64,000 nt of DNA from the NCBI RefSeq assembly GCF_900129235.1, contig NZ_FQUV01000003.1, positions 62,001 to 126,000 on the forward strand, in the 5' to 3' direction. The stretch comes from Litoreibacter ascidiaceicola. GTDB taxonomy: Bacteria > Pseudomonadota > Alphaproteobacteria > Rhodobacterales > Rhodobacteraceae. Below, one piece after another: positions 8,628 to 17,752 of the stretch (positions are counted from its first letter, which is position 1; each line of letters starts with the position of its first letter). The notes under the pieces were generated by a model. The model did not search any database. It worked only from the letters and a program-made list of their open reading frames with translations, and was not told the DNA's origin. The translations under genes and the position numbers were made by a program.

Positions 8628-8957
8628 ATGGCAAAAGGTGTAAAACCCCGCGTCAAGGTGCCTAAGAAGGCAGCTGCTGGCGAAGCTATCACAATCAAGA
8701 CCCTGATCAGCCACAAGATGGAATCCGGTCAACGCAAGGATGACGATGGCAATCTGATCCCACGGTCGATCATCAATCGCTTCACATGTGATTTTAACGG
8801 CGAGAACGTCATCGACGTGACGCTTGAGCCTGCGATTTCGACCAACCCATATCTAGAATTCGCCGCGACCGTACCGGAAGCTGGCGAGTTTAAATTCACT
8901 TGGTATGACGACGACGGCTCTGTCTATGAAGAGAGCAAGAAAATTGCCATTGGCTGA
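8628..8957 (+). CDS. soxZ: SoxZ, partner of SoxY
   Basis: Immunoglobulin-fold partner of SoxY, 109 residues, with no signal peptide of its own; it probably travels with SoxY through Tat. Recognisable family features are MAKGVKPRVKVPKKA, the ISHKMESGQRKDDDGN loop and FKFTWYDDDGSVYEE near the end. It lies 23 bp after soxY. Confidence 0.95.
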   Translation: MAKGVKPRVKVPKKAAAGEAITIKTLISHKMESGQRKDDDGNLIPRSIINRFTCDFNGENVIDVTLEPAISTNPYLEFAATVPEAGEFKFTWYDDDGSVYEESKKIAIG

Positions 8958-8984
8958 GCGTCGCAACATCAGGGAGGGATGAAT

Positions 8985-9839
8985 ATGACCAATCTAAAAG
9001 GAGCGCTGAGCGCCCTAATCATAGCAGGAACTATGGCGTCTGTTGCTGTGGCAGATCCTGTGGATGACACGTTGATCATCAATGGCGAAACAACACTTGT
9101 CACACGCACTAAAGCTCCGGCACATGTGTCGGATGCGCTTGACGAAGTGATGTCGGGCTGGCTGTTTCGCGGGACTGAAACGCGAGCCATGCAGACTGAT
9201 GACTTCGACAACCCCGGCATGATCTTTGTCGAACAAGCCGAAGACGTCTGGAACACAGCTGACGGCTCAGAGGGTAAATCCTGCGCTGACTGTCATGGTG
9301 CATCTTCGGATATGTCCGAGGTCCGCCCAACATTCCCGAAGTGGAACGACGCGGCGGAAGAGGTCTTCACGCTTGAGATGCAGGTCAACGATTGCCGTGA
9401 AAACCGCATGGGTGCCGAGAAGTGGAAGTACAATGGTGGCGAGATGGTCAACATGACCGCATTGCTTGCCTCTGTTTCGCGCGGCAACCCTGTAAACGTG
9501 GCAATCGACGGTCCGGCCCAAGCGGCTTGGGAGCAAGGCAAAGAGTTGTACTACACACGTACCGGGCAGCTCGAACTGTCTTGTGCCAACTGCCACGAGG
9601 ACAGCTATGGTTTGATGATCCGTGCGGATCACCTTAGCCAAGGACAAATCAACGGCTTCCCAACTTACCGTTTGAAAAACACCAAACTGAACTCGATCCA
9701 TGATCGGTTCAAAGGTTGTATCCGCGATACGCGTGCTGAAACCTACAGCCCTGGTAGTCCAGAGTTTGTGGCACTCGAATTGTATGTTGCTTCGCGTGGG
9801 AACGGCTTGTCGGTCGAAGGGCCGTCCGTTCGCAACTAA
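8985..9839 (+). CDS. soxA: SoxA, diheme cytochrome c subunit of SoxAX
   Basis: Catalytic subunit of SoxAX, which forms the disulfide between thiosulfate and the SoxY cysteine. With the start at 8985, hemes attach at CADCH (100-104) and CANCH (200-204). C137 (NDCRENRMG) is the likely thiolate ligand of the first heme, and C245 (GCIRDTRAE) is the active-site cysteine that becomes persulfidated. This is the diheme form of SoxA. I prefer the ATG at 8985 because AGGGAGG is 7 bp upstream; the ATG at 8979 lies directly against it. The signal peptide ends near AVA-DPVDD. Confidence 0.95.
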   Translation: MTNLKGALSALIIAGTMASVAVADPVDDTLIINGETTLVTRTKAPAHVSDALDEVMSGWLFRGTETRAMQTDDFDNPGMIFVEQAEDVWNTADGSEGKSCADCHGASSDMSEVRPTFPKWNDAAEEVFTLEMQVNDCRENRMGAEKWKYNGGEMVNMTALLASVSRGNPVNVAIDGPAQAAWEQGKELYYTRTGQLELSCANCHEDSYGLMIRADHLSQGQINGFPTYRLKNTKLNSIHDRFKGCIRDTRAETYSPGSPEFVALELYVASRGNGLSVEGPSVRN

Positions 9840-9850
9840 GTATCTAGTCT

Positions 9851-9878
9851 GCCCCGTACTGATTGATCAGTACGGGGC
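9851..9878 (+). other. Perfect 12-bp hairpin between soxA and soxB
   Basis: GCCCCGTACTGA, loop TTGA, then the exact complement TCAGTACGGGGC. It starts 11 bp after the soxA stop and is followed by a broken T-rich stretch (ATTCTTCT) rather than a T run. It may act as a partial terminator or an mRNA-stabilising element that makes soxXYZA more abundant than soxBCDEF. Confidence 0.8.
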
Positions 9879-9938
9879 ATTCTTCTCGTCAAAACATTCA
9901 AAAATCAGCATGTATGCTAGGCATAGGGACAACCCCAA

Positions 9939-11636
9939 ATGATTTCACGGCGTGATTTTCTTCAAACAAGCATGGCAGCAAGTGCCATTCTCGGAGCGTC
10001 CAGCTATGGTAATTGGGGGCGTTTGGCCGCGCAGCAATCGCTGACACAAGACCAGTTGTTGCAGTTCGATACGTTTGGCAACGTGTCGTTGATCCACGTG
10101 ACAGACATTCATGCGCAGCTGAAGCCGCTCTATTTCCGCGAGCCTTCCATCAACATTGGTGTGGGTGACAATCGCGGAAAGGTTCCACATGTCACGGGTG
10201 CCGATTTCCGAAAATTGTACGGGGTCGAAGATGGCAGCCCGTCACATTATGCGCTGAGCTCTGGAGATTTCTCGGCGTTAGCTGCTGGGTATGGCCGCGT
10301 TGGTGGCTTGGACCGTGTCGCAACTGTTATCAATCAGATCCGATCTGATCGCCCGGACGCTTTGTTACTGGACGGTGGTGACACGTGGCACGGCTCCTAC
10401 ACCTGTTATCACACGGAAGGCCAAGACATGGTCAACGTGATGAACGCGTTGAAACCCGACGCGATGACCTTCCACTGGGAGTTCACGCTCGGCTCAGACC
10501 GGGTAAACGAAATCGTTGAAGGTCTTCCCTTCGCGGCCCTTGGTCAAAACATCTTTGACGCTGAGTGGGACGAACCTGCGGAGCTGTTCCCGCCTTATAA
10601 GTTCTTTGAGCGTGGCGGTGTGAAAATCGCTGTCATCGGACAAGCCTTCCCTTACATGCCGATCGCGAACCCCGGTTGGATGTTCCCCGAATATGCATTC
10701 GGTATCCGTGATGAGAACATGCAATCTATGGTCGACGAAGTCCGCGCGGCGGGTGCCGAGTTGGTCGTCTGTCTAAGCCATAACGGTTTTGATGTGGACA
10801 AGAAGATGGCTGGCATTGTGACCGGCATCGACGTGATCTTGTCAGGCCACACGCATGACGCCCTACCTGAGCCTGTGTTGGTTGGGGAGACAATCATCGT
10901 AGCATCGGGATCGAACGGAAAATTCGTGTCTCGCGTCGATCTGGACATTCGTGATGGTCGCATGATGGGCTTCCGTCACAAGCTTATCCCGATCTTCTCG
11001 GATGTTATCACGCCGGACGCTGATGTTGCGGCAGTTATCGACGAGCAACGTGCGCCTTACGAGGAGGAACTGTCCGAGGTTATCGGCCAAACTGCGTCGT
11101 TGTTGTACCGTCGTGGCAATTTCAACGGAACGTGGGATGATGTTATCTGCGATGCATTGATCTCGGAGCGCGAAGCAGACATCGCCCTGAGCCCGGGTGT
11201 GCGCTGGGGGCCATCGCTTCTGCCGGGTCAAGACATCACACGTGAGGATATCTGGAACGTCACGTCGATGACCTATGGCGCGGCTTACCGCTCTGAAATG
11301 ACGGGCGAGTTCTTGCATGTGATCATGGAAGATGTGGCCGACAACCTCTTCAACCCCGATCCATATTATCAGCAAGGCGGCGACATGGTCCGCACTGGCG
11401 GGCTTGGTTACCGCATTGATGTGACAAAGCCGCAAGGCGAACGCATTACGGAAATGACGTTGCTGAAAACCGGCGAAATGATTGACCCGGCGAAGACCTA
11501 TCAGGTCGCCGGCTGGGCTTCTGTGAATGAGGGCACCGAGGGTCCTCAGATTTGGGACGTTGTGGAAAACCACATTCGCAAACAAGGCACCGTTACAGTT
11601 GATCCGAACAACAGCGTTCAGGTGGTTGGCGCGTAA
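9939..11636 (+). CDS. soxB: SoxB, thiosulfohydrolase
   Basis: Dimanganese hydrolase of the calcineurin/5'-nucleotidase superfamily that removes the sulfone group from SoxY-bound intermediates as sulfate. Length is 565 residues. A Tat signal (MISRRDFLQTSMAASAILGA) is present. Metal-ligand motifs are HVTDIHAQ (D56, H58), DGGDTWHGS, LSHNGFD and GHTHD. The C-terminal 5'-nucleotidase domain follows from about residue 380. The ribosome-binding site is weak. The 99 bp gap from soxA holds a strong hairpin. Confidence 0.96.
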   Translation: MISRRDFLQTSMAASAILGASSYGNWGRLAAQQSLTQDQLLQFDTFGNVSLIHVTDIHAQLKPLYFREPSINIGVGDNRGKVPHVTGADFRKLYGVEDGSPSHYALSSGDFSALAAGYGRVGGLDRVATVINQIRSDRPDALLLDGGDTWHGSYTCYHTEGQDMVNVMNALKPDAMTFHWEFTLGSDRVNEIVEGLPFAALGQNIFDAEWDEPAELFPPYKFFERGGVKIAVIGQAFPYMPIANPGWMFPEYAFGIRDENMQSMVDEVRAAGAELVVCLSHNGFDVDKKMAGIVTGIDVILSGHTHDALPEPVLVGETIIVASGSNGKFVSRVDLDIRDGRMMGFRHKLIPIFSDVITPDADVAAVIDEQRAPYEEELSEVIGQTASLLYRRGNFNGTWDDVICDALISEREADIALSPGVRWGPSLLPGQDITREDIWNVTSMTYGAAYRSEMTGEFLHVIMEDVADNLFNPDPYYQQGGDMVRTGGLGYRIDVTKPQGERITEMTLLKTGEMIDPAKTYQVAGWASVNEGTEGPQIWDVVENHIRKQGTVTVDPNNSVQVVGA

Positions 11637-11661
11637 GCGACCCAACCAGAAAGGCAAAAAG

Positions 11662-12924
11662 ATGACACAAAAAACGACCGGTAATTCCCGCCGCGCCTTC
11701 CTTAAGGGAGCGGCCCTGACCGGGGTCAGCCTCGCAGCTGGAAAAGCAAGCGCTGCCACACCCGACCCGTTAATCACCGAGGTTCAGCCATGGGCTTCCG
11801 GCCTTGGCGACGGGGTTGATGAAACGCCATATGGGTTGCCGATCCAATTCGAGAGTGACGTGGTCCGCCGGAATGTCGAATGGCTCACCGCTGATACGAT
11901 TAGCTCGATCAACTTCACGCCGATCCATGCGTTGGACGGCACGATCACGCCGCAAGGTTGTGCGTTCGAGCGTCACCATTCGGGCGCAATCGAACTTAAG
12001 AAGGAAGACTACCGCTTGATGATCAACGGCATGGTGGACCGTCCTTTGATCTTTACATATGCCGATTTGGAAAGGTTCCCACGCGAGAACCACGTCTATT
12101 TCTGCGAATGTGCTGCGAATACGGGTATGGAATGGGCAGGGGCCCAGCTGAACGGTGCGCAGTTCACCCACGGTATGATCCACAACATGGAATACACTGG
12201 GGTGCCGCTGCGCACGTTGTTGGAAGAGGCCGGTTACGACACGGCTGGAAAATGGGTTTACGTCGAGGGCGCGGATGCGTCGTCGAATGGGCGCTCCATT
12301 CCGATGGAAAAAGCGCTCGACGATGTATTGGTCGCGTTCAAGGCCAATGGCGAGGCATTGCGTAAGGAACATGGCTACCCTGTGCGCTTGGTCGTTCCCG
12401 GTTGGGAAGGTAACATGTGGGTCAAATGGATCCGCCGTATCGAAGTTTCTGACGCGCCGGTTGAAAGCCGCGAGGAGACATCGAAATACACGGATACGCT
12501 GGAAGACGGCACGTCACGCAAGTGGACATGGGAAATGGACGCGAAGTCCGTTGTCACGTCCCCCAGCCCTCAGTCTCCGATCATGCACGGCAAAGGTCCA
12601 CTTGTGATCACGGGTCTGGCTTGGTCGGGCCGCGGTGCAATCACCCGCGTTGATGTGTCGAAAGACGGCGGCAAGACGTGGGAAACGGCCCGACTCGCAA
12701 AACCCGGAGAGAAAATGGCGCTGACGCGCTTTTATCTCGACACGGATTGGGACGGCGAGGAGATGATGCTCCAGTCGCGCGCGATGGATGATACGGGCTA
12801 TGTTCAACCCACCAAGAGTCAGTTGCGCGAAGTGCGTGGCTTGAACTCGATCTATCACAACAATTGCATCCAGACTTGGTTGGTGCGCTCCAGCGGGGAG
12901 GCGGAAAATGTCGAAGTTTCTTAA
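11662..12924 (+). CDS. soxC: SoxC, molybdopterin subunit of sulfane dehydrogenase
   Basis: Sulfite-oxidase-fold molybdoprotein of 420 residues which, with SoxD, oxidises the outer sulfane sulfur on SoxY and allows full oxidation of thiosulfate to sulfate. The Tat signal is SRRAFLKGAALTG. The molybdenum-binding region is YFCECAANTGMEW (C148/C150; one should be the Mo ligand). The C-terminal dimerisation domain begins near TSPSPQSPIMHGKG. Presence of SoxCD implies no sulfur-globule intermediate. The start at 11662 gives the Tat motif; a longer in-frame extension overlaps soxB. Confidence 0.95.
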   Translation: MTQKTTGNSRRAFLKGAALTGVSLAAGKASAATPDPLITEVQPWASGLGDGVDETPYGLPIQFESDVVRRNVEWLTADTISSINFTPIHALDGTITPQGCAFERHHSGAIELKKEDYRLMINGMVDRPLIFTYADLERFPRENHVYFCECAANTGMEWAGAQLNGAQFTHGMIHNMEYTGVPLRTLLEEAGYDTAGKWVYVEGADASSNGRSIPMEKALDDVLVAFKANGEALRKEHGYPVRLVVPGWEGNMWVKWIRRIEVSDAPVESREETSKYTDTLEDGTSRKWTWEMDAKSVVTSPSPQSPIMHGKGPLVITGLAWSGRGAITRVDVSKDGGKTWETARLAKPGEKMALTRFYLDTDWDGEEMMLQSRAMDDTGYVQPTKSQLREVRGLNSIYHNNCIQTWLVRSSGEAENVEVS

Positions 12925-13957
12925 GGTAGCAACGGCGCTTGCGCTCATTTCAAGCCCGATTGCAGCGGAGACTTTTGGTCTTGGACGCGCTGCCCTGCCG
13001 GAGGAAATCGCGGCGTGGGACAAGGATGTTCGTCCTGACGGTACCGGCTTGCCTGTTGGTTCCGGTGATGTGCTCACCGGTGAAGAGGTGTTCGCGGACC
13101 AATGTGCTGTGTGTCACGGGGACTTCGCCGAAGGTGTCGGAAACTGGCCCAAGCTCGCAGGTGGTGCCGGCACACTGGCTGACGATGATCCATTGAAAAC
13201 TGTCGGCAGCTATTGGCCGTACCTGTCCACCACGTGGGACTATGTGAACCGCTCCATGCCTTTCGGGAATGCGCAAACGCTTGAGCCGGATGAAGTTTAC
13301 GCGATCGTGGCTTACATCTTGTACTCCAACGATTTGGTTGATGATGAATTTGTTCTGTCAAACGAGACATTCGAAGATGTCGTTTTGCCAAACCATGACG
13401 GCTTCATTGTGGATGACCGTATTGAAACGGAGCATTCCAAGTGGATCGGCGAGCCTTGCATGGAGAATTGCAAAGAAGACGTGAAAGTAACCATGCGCGC
13501 CATGGTACTGGACGTCACTCCTGATGAAGGTGGTGACGACGCAACCAGTGCTGAGCCGGAAGCCGTCGAAGAAACCGAGGTGGTAGAAGAAGCCAAGGGT
13601 GAAGAAATCGCAGCGGAAGAAGTGGTAGCGATTGATCCTGAATTGGTAGCCGCAGGTGAGAAAGTCTTCAAAAAATGCAAGGCCTGTCATCAGGTGGGTG
13701 AAGGTGCCAAGAATAAAACAGGTCCGATTTTGAACGGGATCGTTGGTAAAGCCGCGGGTTCTGTGGAGGGGTTCAAGTATTCCAAAGCATTGGTTGCCAA
13801 GGCTGACGAGGGGCTTGTCTGGACCGACGAGACGCTGGCGGAATTTCTCGCGAAACCAAAGTCTTACATCAAAGGTACGAAGATGAGCTTTGCGGGACTT
13901 AGAAAAGAAAAAGACCTAGCGGCGATTACGGCGTATCTTGCCAGTTTAGGAAACTGA
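12908..13957 (+). CDS. soxD: SoxD, diheme cytochrome c subunit of sulfane dehydrogenase
   Basis: Electron-accepting partner of SoxC, 349 residues. The signal peptide is MSKFLKVATALALISSPIAA. Two class I cytochrome c domains carry CAVCH (66-70) and CKACH (about 256-260). They are joined by an acidic, Glu/Val-rich linker (about residues 190-235) with runs such as EAVEETEVVEEAKGEE. The start overlaps soxC by 17 bp, which implies translational coupling for a 1:1 complex. Confidence 0.93.
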   Translation: MSKFLKVATALALISSPIAAETFGLGRAALPEEIAAWDKDVRPDGTGLPVGSGDVLTGEEVFADQCAVCHGDFAEGVGNWPKLAGGAGTLADDDPLKTVGSYWPYLSTTWDYVNRSMPFGNAQTLEPDEVYAIVAYILYSNDLVDDEFVLSNETFEDVVLPNHDGFIVDDRIETEHSKWIGEPCMENCKEDVKVTMRAMVLDVTPDEGGDDATSAEPEAVEETEVVEEAKGEEIAAEEVVAIDPELVAAGEKVFKKCKACHQVGEGAKNKTGPILNGIVGKAAGSVEGFKYSKALVAKADEGLVWTDETLAEFLAKPKSYIKGTKMSFAGLRKEKDLAAITAYLASLGN

Positions 13958-13959
13958 TT

Positions 13960-14664
13960 ATGCGCAGCGCACCGTTTTTGAAGTCAGCCCTAGCAGCAAG
14001 CTTCGTTGCTGGGGCAAGTTTGGCGGAAGAAATCGGTGATGCTGATGCGGGTGAAGCGCTTTTCTCCCAATGCAAGGGATGTCACCAGATTGGTGCCAGT
14101 GCTGAGGATCGCATTGGACCACATCTCAATGGCATCTTCGGTCGCCGCGCAGGTGCCCATGAGGGGTTTGCGTATTCGAAGTCTATGCAGCGTGCAGGTG
14201 TAGACGGCCTTACTTGGACCGCAGAGACGCTAGACGCCTATATCGAGAATCCCCGCGCGCTTGTGTCCAAAACACGGATGAGCTTTCGCGGGATAAAGAA
14301 CCCCGATGACCGAGCAAATCTGATGGCCTACCTCCGGGATTTCTCTGACAACCCGTCAAACCTGCCCGAAGCAGAGCCGACAGCGCGCGCAACAGATCAC
14401 GATCTGGACCCTGAAATTCTAGCGCTTCAGGGCGACCCTGAATATGGTGAGTATCTGTCTAACGAATGTTTGACATGCCATCAGGCCGATGGAAGTGCGG
14501 AGGGCATTCCGTCGATCACTCAATGGCCTGAAGAGGATTTTGTGGTCGCAATGCACGCTTACAAGCGCAAGCTTCGCCCGCATCCCGTGATGCAAATGAT
14601 GGCGGGCCGTTTGAACGACGAAGAAATCGCGGCGCTTGCTGCGTATTTTAAGGACCTCGATTAA
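13960..14664 (+). CDS. soxE: SoxE, periplasmic diheme cytochrome c
   Basis: Soluble diheme c-type cytochrome of 234 residues, the likely electron acceptor from Sox reactions. The signal peptide is MRSAPFLKSALAASFVAGASLA. Hemes attach at CKGCH (38-42) and CLTCH (about 170). The N-terminal half resembles the C-terminal domain of SoxD (GPHLNGIFGRRAG...FAYSKSM) and the second half resembles a c4/flavocytochrome c heme subunit. It begins 2 bp after the soxD stop, and soxF follows. Confidence 0.9.
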   Translation: MRSAPFLKSALAASFVAGASLAEEIGDADAGEALFSQCKGCHQIGASAEDRIGPHLNGIFGRRAGAHEGFAYSKSMQRAGVDGLTWTAETLDAYIENPRALVSKTRMSFRGIKNPDDRANLMAYLRDFSDNPSNLPEAEPTARATDHDLDPEILALQGDPEYGEYLSNECLTCHQADGSAEGIPSITQWPEEDFVVAMHAYKRKLRPHPVMQMMAGRLNDEEIAALAAYFKDLD

Positions 14665-14691
14665 CGGGGCCATTTTCTGGGAGGAAAAAAC

Positions 14692-15960
14692 ATGAAACTA
14701 AACAGACGTATTTTTATGGGGACCAGTGCTGCTGCGATGGCATCACTGAGTTCACCTGCGGTGCTTGCTGATGGTCACGGCAAACCTCGCGTGGTTGTAA
14801 TCGGCGGTGGCGCAGGCGGCGCGACCGTAGCCAAATATCTTGCCAAAGACAGCAAAGGCGAGATCGACGTGACCCTGGTTGAGCCCACGCGCACCTACTT
14901 CACCTGCTTCTTTTCAAATCTGTATCTCGGTGGCTTCAAGGACATTGATGATTTGGGACACACCTACGGAACGCTGGCCGCCAAATATGGCATTAACGTC
15001 GTGCACGATTGGGCTGTGGACGTTGATCGGGACAGCAAAACGGTCACTCTCGCAGGTGGTTCAAAACTACCTTACGACAAAATGGTCTTGAGCCCTGGGA
15101 TCGACTTTGTCGACGGCGCTGTTGAAGGCTGGAGCGTTGCCGCGCAAAACGCGATGCCGCATGCATATAAGGGCGGCTCTCAAACAGAACTTCTCAAAGC
15201 CCAAGTCATGGCGATGCCCGAGGGTGGCACATTTGCGATGGTTGCCCCTCCGAACCCTTATCGATGCCCTCCTGGGCCCTACGAGCGGATTTCGATGGTC
15301 GCGCATGTGTTGAAGGCCAACAATCCAACTGCAAAAATCATTGTGGCTGATCCAAAAGACAAGTTCTCTAAACAAGCCTTGTTCCAAGAAGGGTGGGCAA
15401 ACCACTATGCAGGAATGGTTGATTGGATCGGCTCTGATTTCGGAGGCGGAAATGTTTCCGTTGATCCAAATGCGATGACGGTCACCATTGATGGTGAAGA
15501 AACCAAAGTAGACGCTTGCAACGTAATTCCGGCGATGAAGGCTGGCCGCATTGCGGAGCTTGCGGGTGTCACCGATGGTAATTGGGCACCAGTGAACGCG
15601 GCGGATATGAGCACAAAAGCGGATGCTGATGTCTATGTCCTTGGGGATGCAAGCCAGCAGGGCGACATGCCAAAATCCGGCTTCTCCGCGAATTCCCAAG
15701 CCAAGGTCTGTGCCAATGCAGTGCGCGGGGCGCTTACAGGCTCGAAAGTCTTCCCAGCCAAGTTCTCCAATACGTGCTGGTCGCTGATCGACACTGACGA
15801 TGGTGTGAAGGTCGGCGCTACTTACGAGGCGACCGACGAAAAAATCGCCAAGGTGGATGGCTTCATTTCCGCGACGGGTGAAGATAGCGCGACCCGCAAA
15901 GCGACATACGAAGAATCTGAGGGGTGGTACGCAGGTATCACTGCCGACATGTTCGGCTAA
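14692..15960 (+). CDS. soxF: SoxF, FAD-binding sulfide dehydrogenase (flavocytochrome c subunit)
   Basis: Periplasmic flavoprotein of 422 residues of the FccB family. With a cytochrome such as SoxE it would oxidise sulfide. The Tat signal is MKLNRRIFMGTSAAAMASLSS. The FAD site is VVVIGGGAGGATVA, followed by CFFSNLYLGG with a redox Cys. MVAPPNPYRCPPGPYERISM holds another conserved Cys, and YVLGDASQQG binds flavin. GGGAGG lies 9 bp before the ATG. Confidence 0.93.
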   Translation: MKLNRRIFMGTSAAAMASLSSPAVLADGHGKPRVVVIGGGAGGATVAKYLAKDSKGEIDVTLVEPTRTYFTCFFSNLYLGGFKDIDDLGHTYGTLAAKYGINVVHDWAVDVDRDSKTVTLAGGSKLPYDKMVLSPGIDFVDGAVEGWSVAAQNAMPHAYKGGSQTELLKAQVMAMPEGGTFAMVAPPNPYRCPPGPYERISMVAHVLKANNPTAKIIVADPKDKFSKQALFQEGWANHYAGMVDWIGSDFGGGNVSVDPNAMTVTIDGEETKVDACNVIPAMKAGRIAELAGVTDGNWAPVNAADMSTKADADVYVLGDASQQGDMPKSGFSANSQAKVCANAVRGALTGSKVFPAKFSNTCWSLIDTDDGVKVGATYEATDEKIAKVDGFISATGEDSATRKATYEESEGWYAGITADMFG

Positions 15961-15967
15961 ATCAAGA

Positions 15968-15998
15968 GCGCGGGTATGATCTAAGTCAAGGCCCGCGC
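15968..15998 (+). promoter_or_regulatory. Hairpin containing an FNR-like box upstream of DUF302-hemA
   Basis: A 7-bp stem (GCGCGGG / CCCGCGC) lies just after the soxF stop. Its loop contains ATGAT-CTAA-GTCAA (15976-15989). This differs from the FNR box before ccoG (TTGAT-CTGG-GTCAA) by one base in the half-sites. The stem may end or stabilise the sox transcript, and the box could start oxygen-regulated transcription of hemA. The evidence is suggestive only. Confidence 0.42.
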
Positions 15999-16042
15999 CG
16001 CAAGTTTGTGGTTCGATGAATCACGCGACAGGAGGAACTCTC

Positions 16043-16474
16043 ATGAAGAAACTAGTGATAGCTGGGGCGTTTGCCCTCTTCTCGGCACCAGCATTGGCTG
16101 ATGGCCACGCTGTGACCTATCCGTTCGAGGGTGACTTCGGGGATGCGACATTCGCTGTCGAAAGCGCAATCGTCGGGCGCGGCCTAGTGGTTGATTGGGT
16201 GAGCCATACTGGCGACATGCTCAACCGCACGGCTGAAGATGTCGGCAGTGACGTGAAGCTCTTTGATGGCGCTGACATATTCCAGTTCTGCTCTGCTCAA
16301 TTGTCTCGCAAGGTTATGGAAGCCGATCCGATGAACATCGCGTTCTGCCCGTACGGTATCTTTGTTGCAGATCAACAAGGCGAGGTCATGATTGGCTACA
16401 AGACATTCCCAGAAGGACCGATGCAGGAAGTGCAGGCGCTTTTGGATGAAATTGTGAAAGAGGCTTTGCAGTAA
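16043..16474 (+). CDS. DUF302 domain periplasmic protein
   Basis: Exported protein of 143 residues of the DUF302 family (TT1751-like fold), of unknown biochemical function. The signal peptide is [19 protein letters not shown]. Family features include [22 protein letters not shown] and a core with two Cys (FQFCSAQLS and IAFCPYGIF). The start is set at 16043 behind AGGAGG. DUF302 proteins recur next to sox genes, so a redox or sulfur-related role is an inference. hemA starts 2 bp after its stop, so the two are almost certainly co-transcribed. Confidence 0.82.
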   Translation: MKKLVIAGAFALFSAPALADGHAVTYPFEGDFGDATFAVESAIVGRGLVVDWVSHTGDMLNRTAEDVGSDVKLFDGADIFQFCSAQLSRKVMEADPMNIAFCPYGIFVADQQGEVMIGYKTFPEGPMQEVQALLDEIVKEALQ

Positions 16475-16476
16475 CA

Positions 16477-17700
16477 ATGAACTATCAAGACTTCTTTGCC
16501 GCGAGCCTCGATCAATTGCGCGACGACGGGAACTATCGTGTGTTTGCAGAGCTGGAACGCAAATGCGGCGATTTTCCGCATGCCCAAGCGCATGACGGTG
16601 GCGATACCGCACCTGTTACGATCTGGTGTTCGAACGATTACCTTGGCATGGGGCAGCATCCGGCTGTTCTTGAGGCGATGCATGATGCCTTGGACCGTTG
16701 TGGCGCGGGCGCGGGTGGGACGCGAAATATATCCGGAACAACCCATGACCACGTTCAGCTGGAGGCGGAATTGGCCGATCTTCACGGCAAAGAAGATGCG
16801 TTGCTGTTTACATCGGGCTATGTGTCCAACTGGGCCGCGCTTGGCACCCTTGCGGGTAAAATTCCGGGCTGTGTTGTGCTGTCGGATGCGTTGAATCACG
16901 CGTCGATGATCGAAGGCATCCGCCACTCGAAGGCAGAGCGGATGATCTGGAAGCATAATGATTTGAACGATCTGGAGTCCAAACTGGCCTCCCTTCCGTT
17001 GAACCAGCCCAAACTGATTGCGTTCGAAAGCGTCTACTCGATGGACGGAGACATTGCTCCGATCAAAGAGATTTGCGATCTCGCGGACAAATACAACGCT
17101 ATGACCTATCTCGACGAGGTTCACGCAGTTGGCCTTTATGGCCCGCGTGGTGGTGGGATTGCTGAGCGTGAAGGCCTCATGGACCGGATCACCGTTATCG
17201 AAGGTACACTTGGCAAAGCATTTGGCGTTGTCGGTGGTTACATCGCGGCGTCTGCGGATCTGAGTGATTTCGTTCGAAGCTTTGCCAGCGGCTTCATTTT
17301 CACGACCGCGCTCCCTCCGGCCGTTGCAGCAGGTGCGGCGGCCTCGATTCGGCACTTGAAGTCCTCAACTGCTGAGAGAGAAGATCATCAAAGCCGTGTA
17401 ACCGAGGTTCGCGCACGTCTAGACGCGCTTGGGATTCCGCATACGGAAAATCCGAGCCATATTATTCCAGTGATGGTTGGTGACCCGGTGAAGTGCAAAT
17501 ACATCTCTGACCTGCTGCTGCAGGATCATGGAATTTACATTCAGCCGATCAACTATCCAACTGTTCCGAAAGGAACCGAGCGACTGCGGATCACACCCTC
17601 GCCAGTGCACAGCCAAGAGGATGTTGACCGCTTAATTGGTGCTTTGGGAAACCTGTGGTCTCAGTGTGAGCTTGCCCGCATGCCGATGGCGGCGCAGTAA
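16477..17700 (+). CDS. hemA: 5-aminolevulinate synthase
   Basis: PLP enzyme that condenses glycine and succinyl-CoA to 5-aminolevulinate, the first step of heme synthesis in alphaproteobacteria (Shemin pathway). Length is 407 residues, as usual. [30 protein letters not shown] and the PLP lysine in GTLGKAFG (K247) are all intact. It is unusual to find it directly behind sox genes. The product feeds heme to SoxAX, SoxD and SoxE. A second ALAS elsewhere (as with hemA/hemT in Rhodobacter) cannot be judged here. Confidence 0.95.
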   Translation: MNYQDFFAASLDQLRDDGNYRVFAELERKCGDFPHAQAHDGGDTAPVTIWCSNDYLGMGQHPAVLEAMHDALDRCGAGAGGTRNISGTTHDHVQLEAELADLHGKEDALLFTSGYVSNWAALGTLAGKIPGCVVLSDALNHASMIEGIRHSKAERMIWKHNDLNDLESKLASLPLNQPKLIAFESVYSMDGDIAPIKEICDLADKYNAMTYLDEVHAVGLYGPRGGGIAEREGLMDRITVIEGTLGKAFGVVGGYIAASADLSDFVRSFASGFIFTTALPPAVAAGAAASIRHLKSSTAEREDHQSRVTEVRARLDALGIPHTENPSHIIPVMVGDPVKCKYISDLLLQDHGIYIQPINYPTVPKGTERLRITPSPVHSQEDVDRLIGALGNLWSQCELARMPMAAQ

Positions 17701-17752
17701 CTGATATCGCGCGTCCAGTCTTTCTAGCCCTGCGAAAGCAAAGGTAAGGCGA

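Noticed and set aside
10863-11777. 304-codon minus-strand frame over soxB/soxC
   Set aside because: Overlaps two certain sox genes and shows no recognisable motif.
16396-17355. 319-codon minus-strand frame over hemA
   Set aside because: Antisense to hemA; composition is that of a shadow frame and no ribosome-binding site was found.
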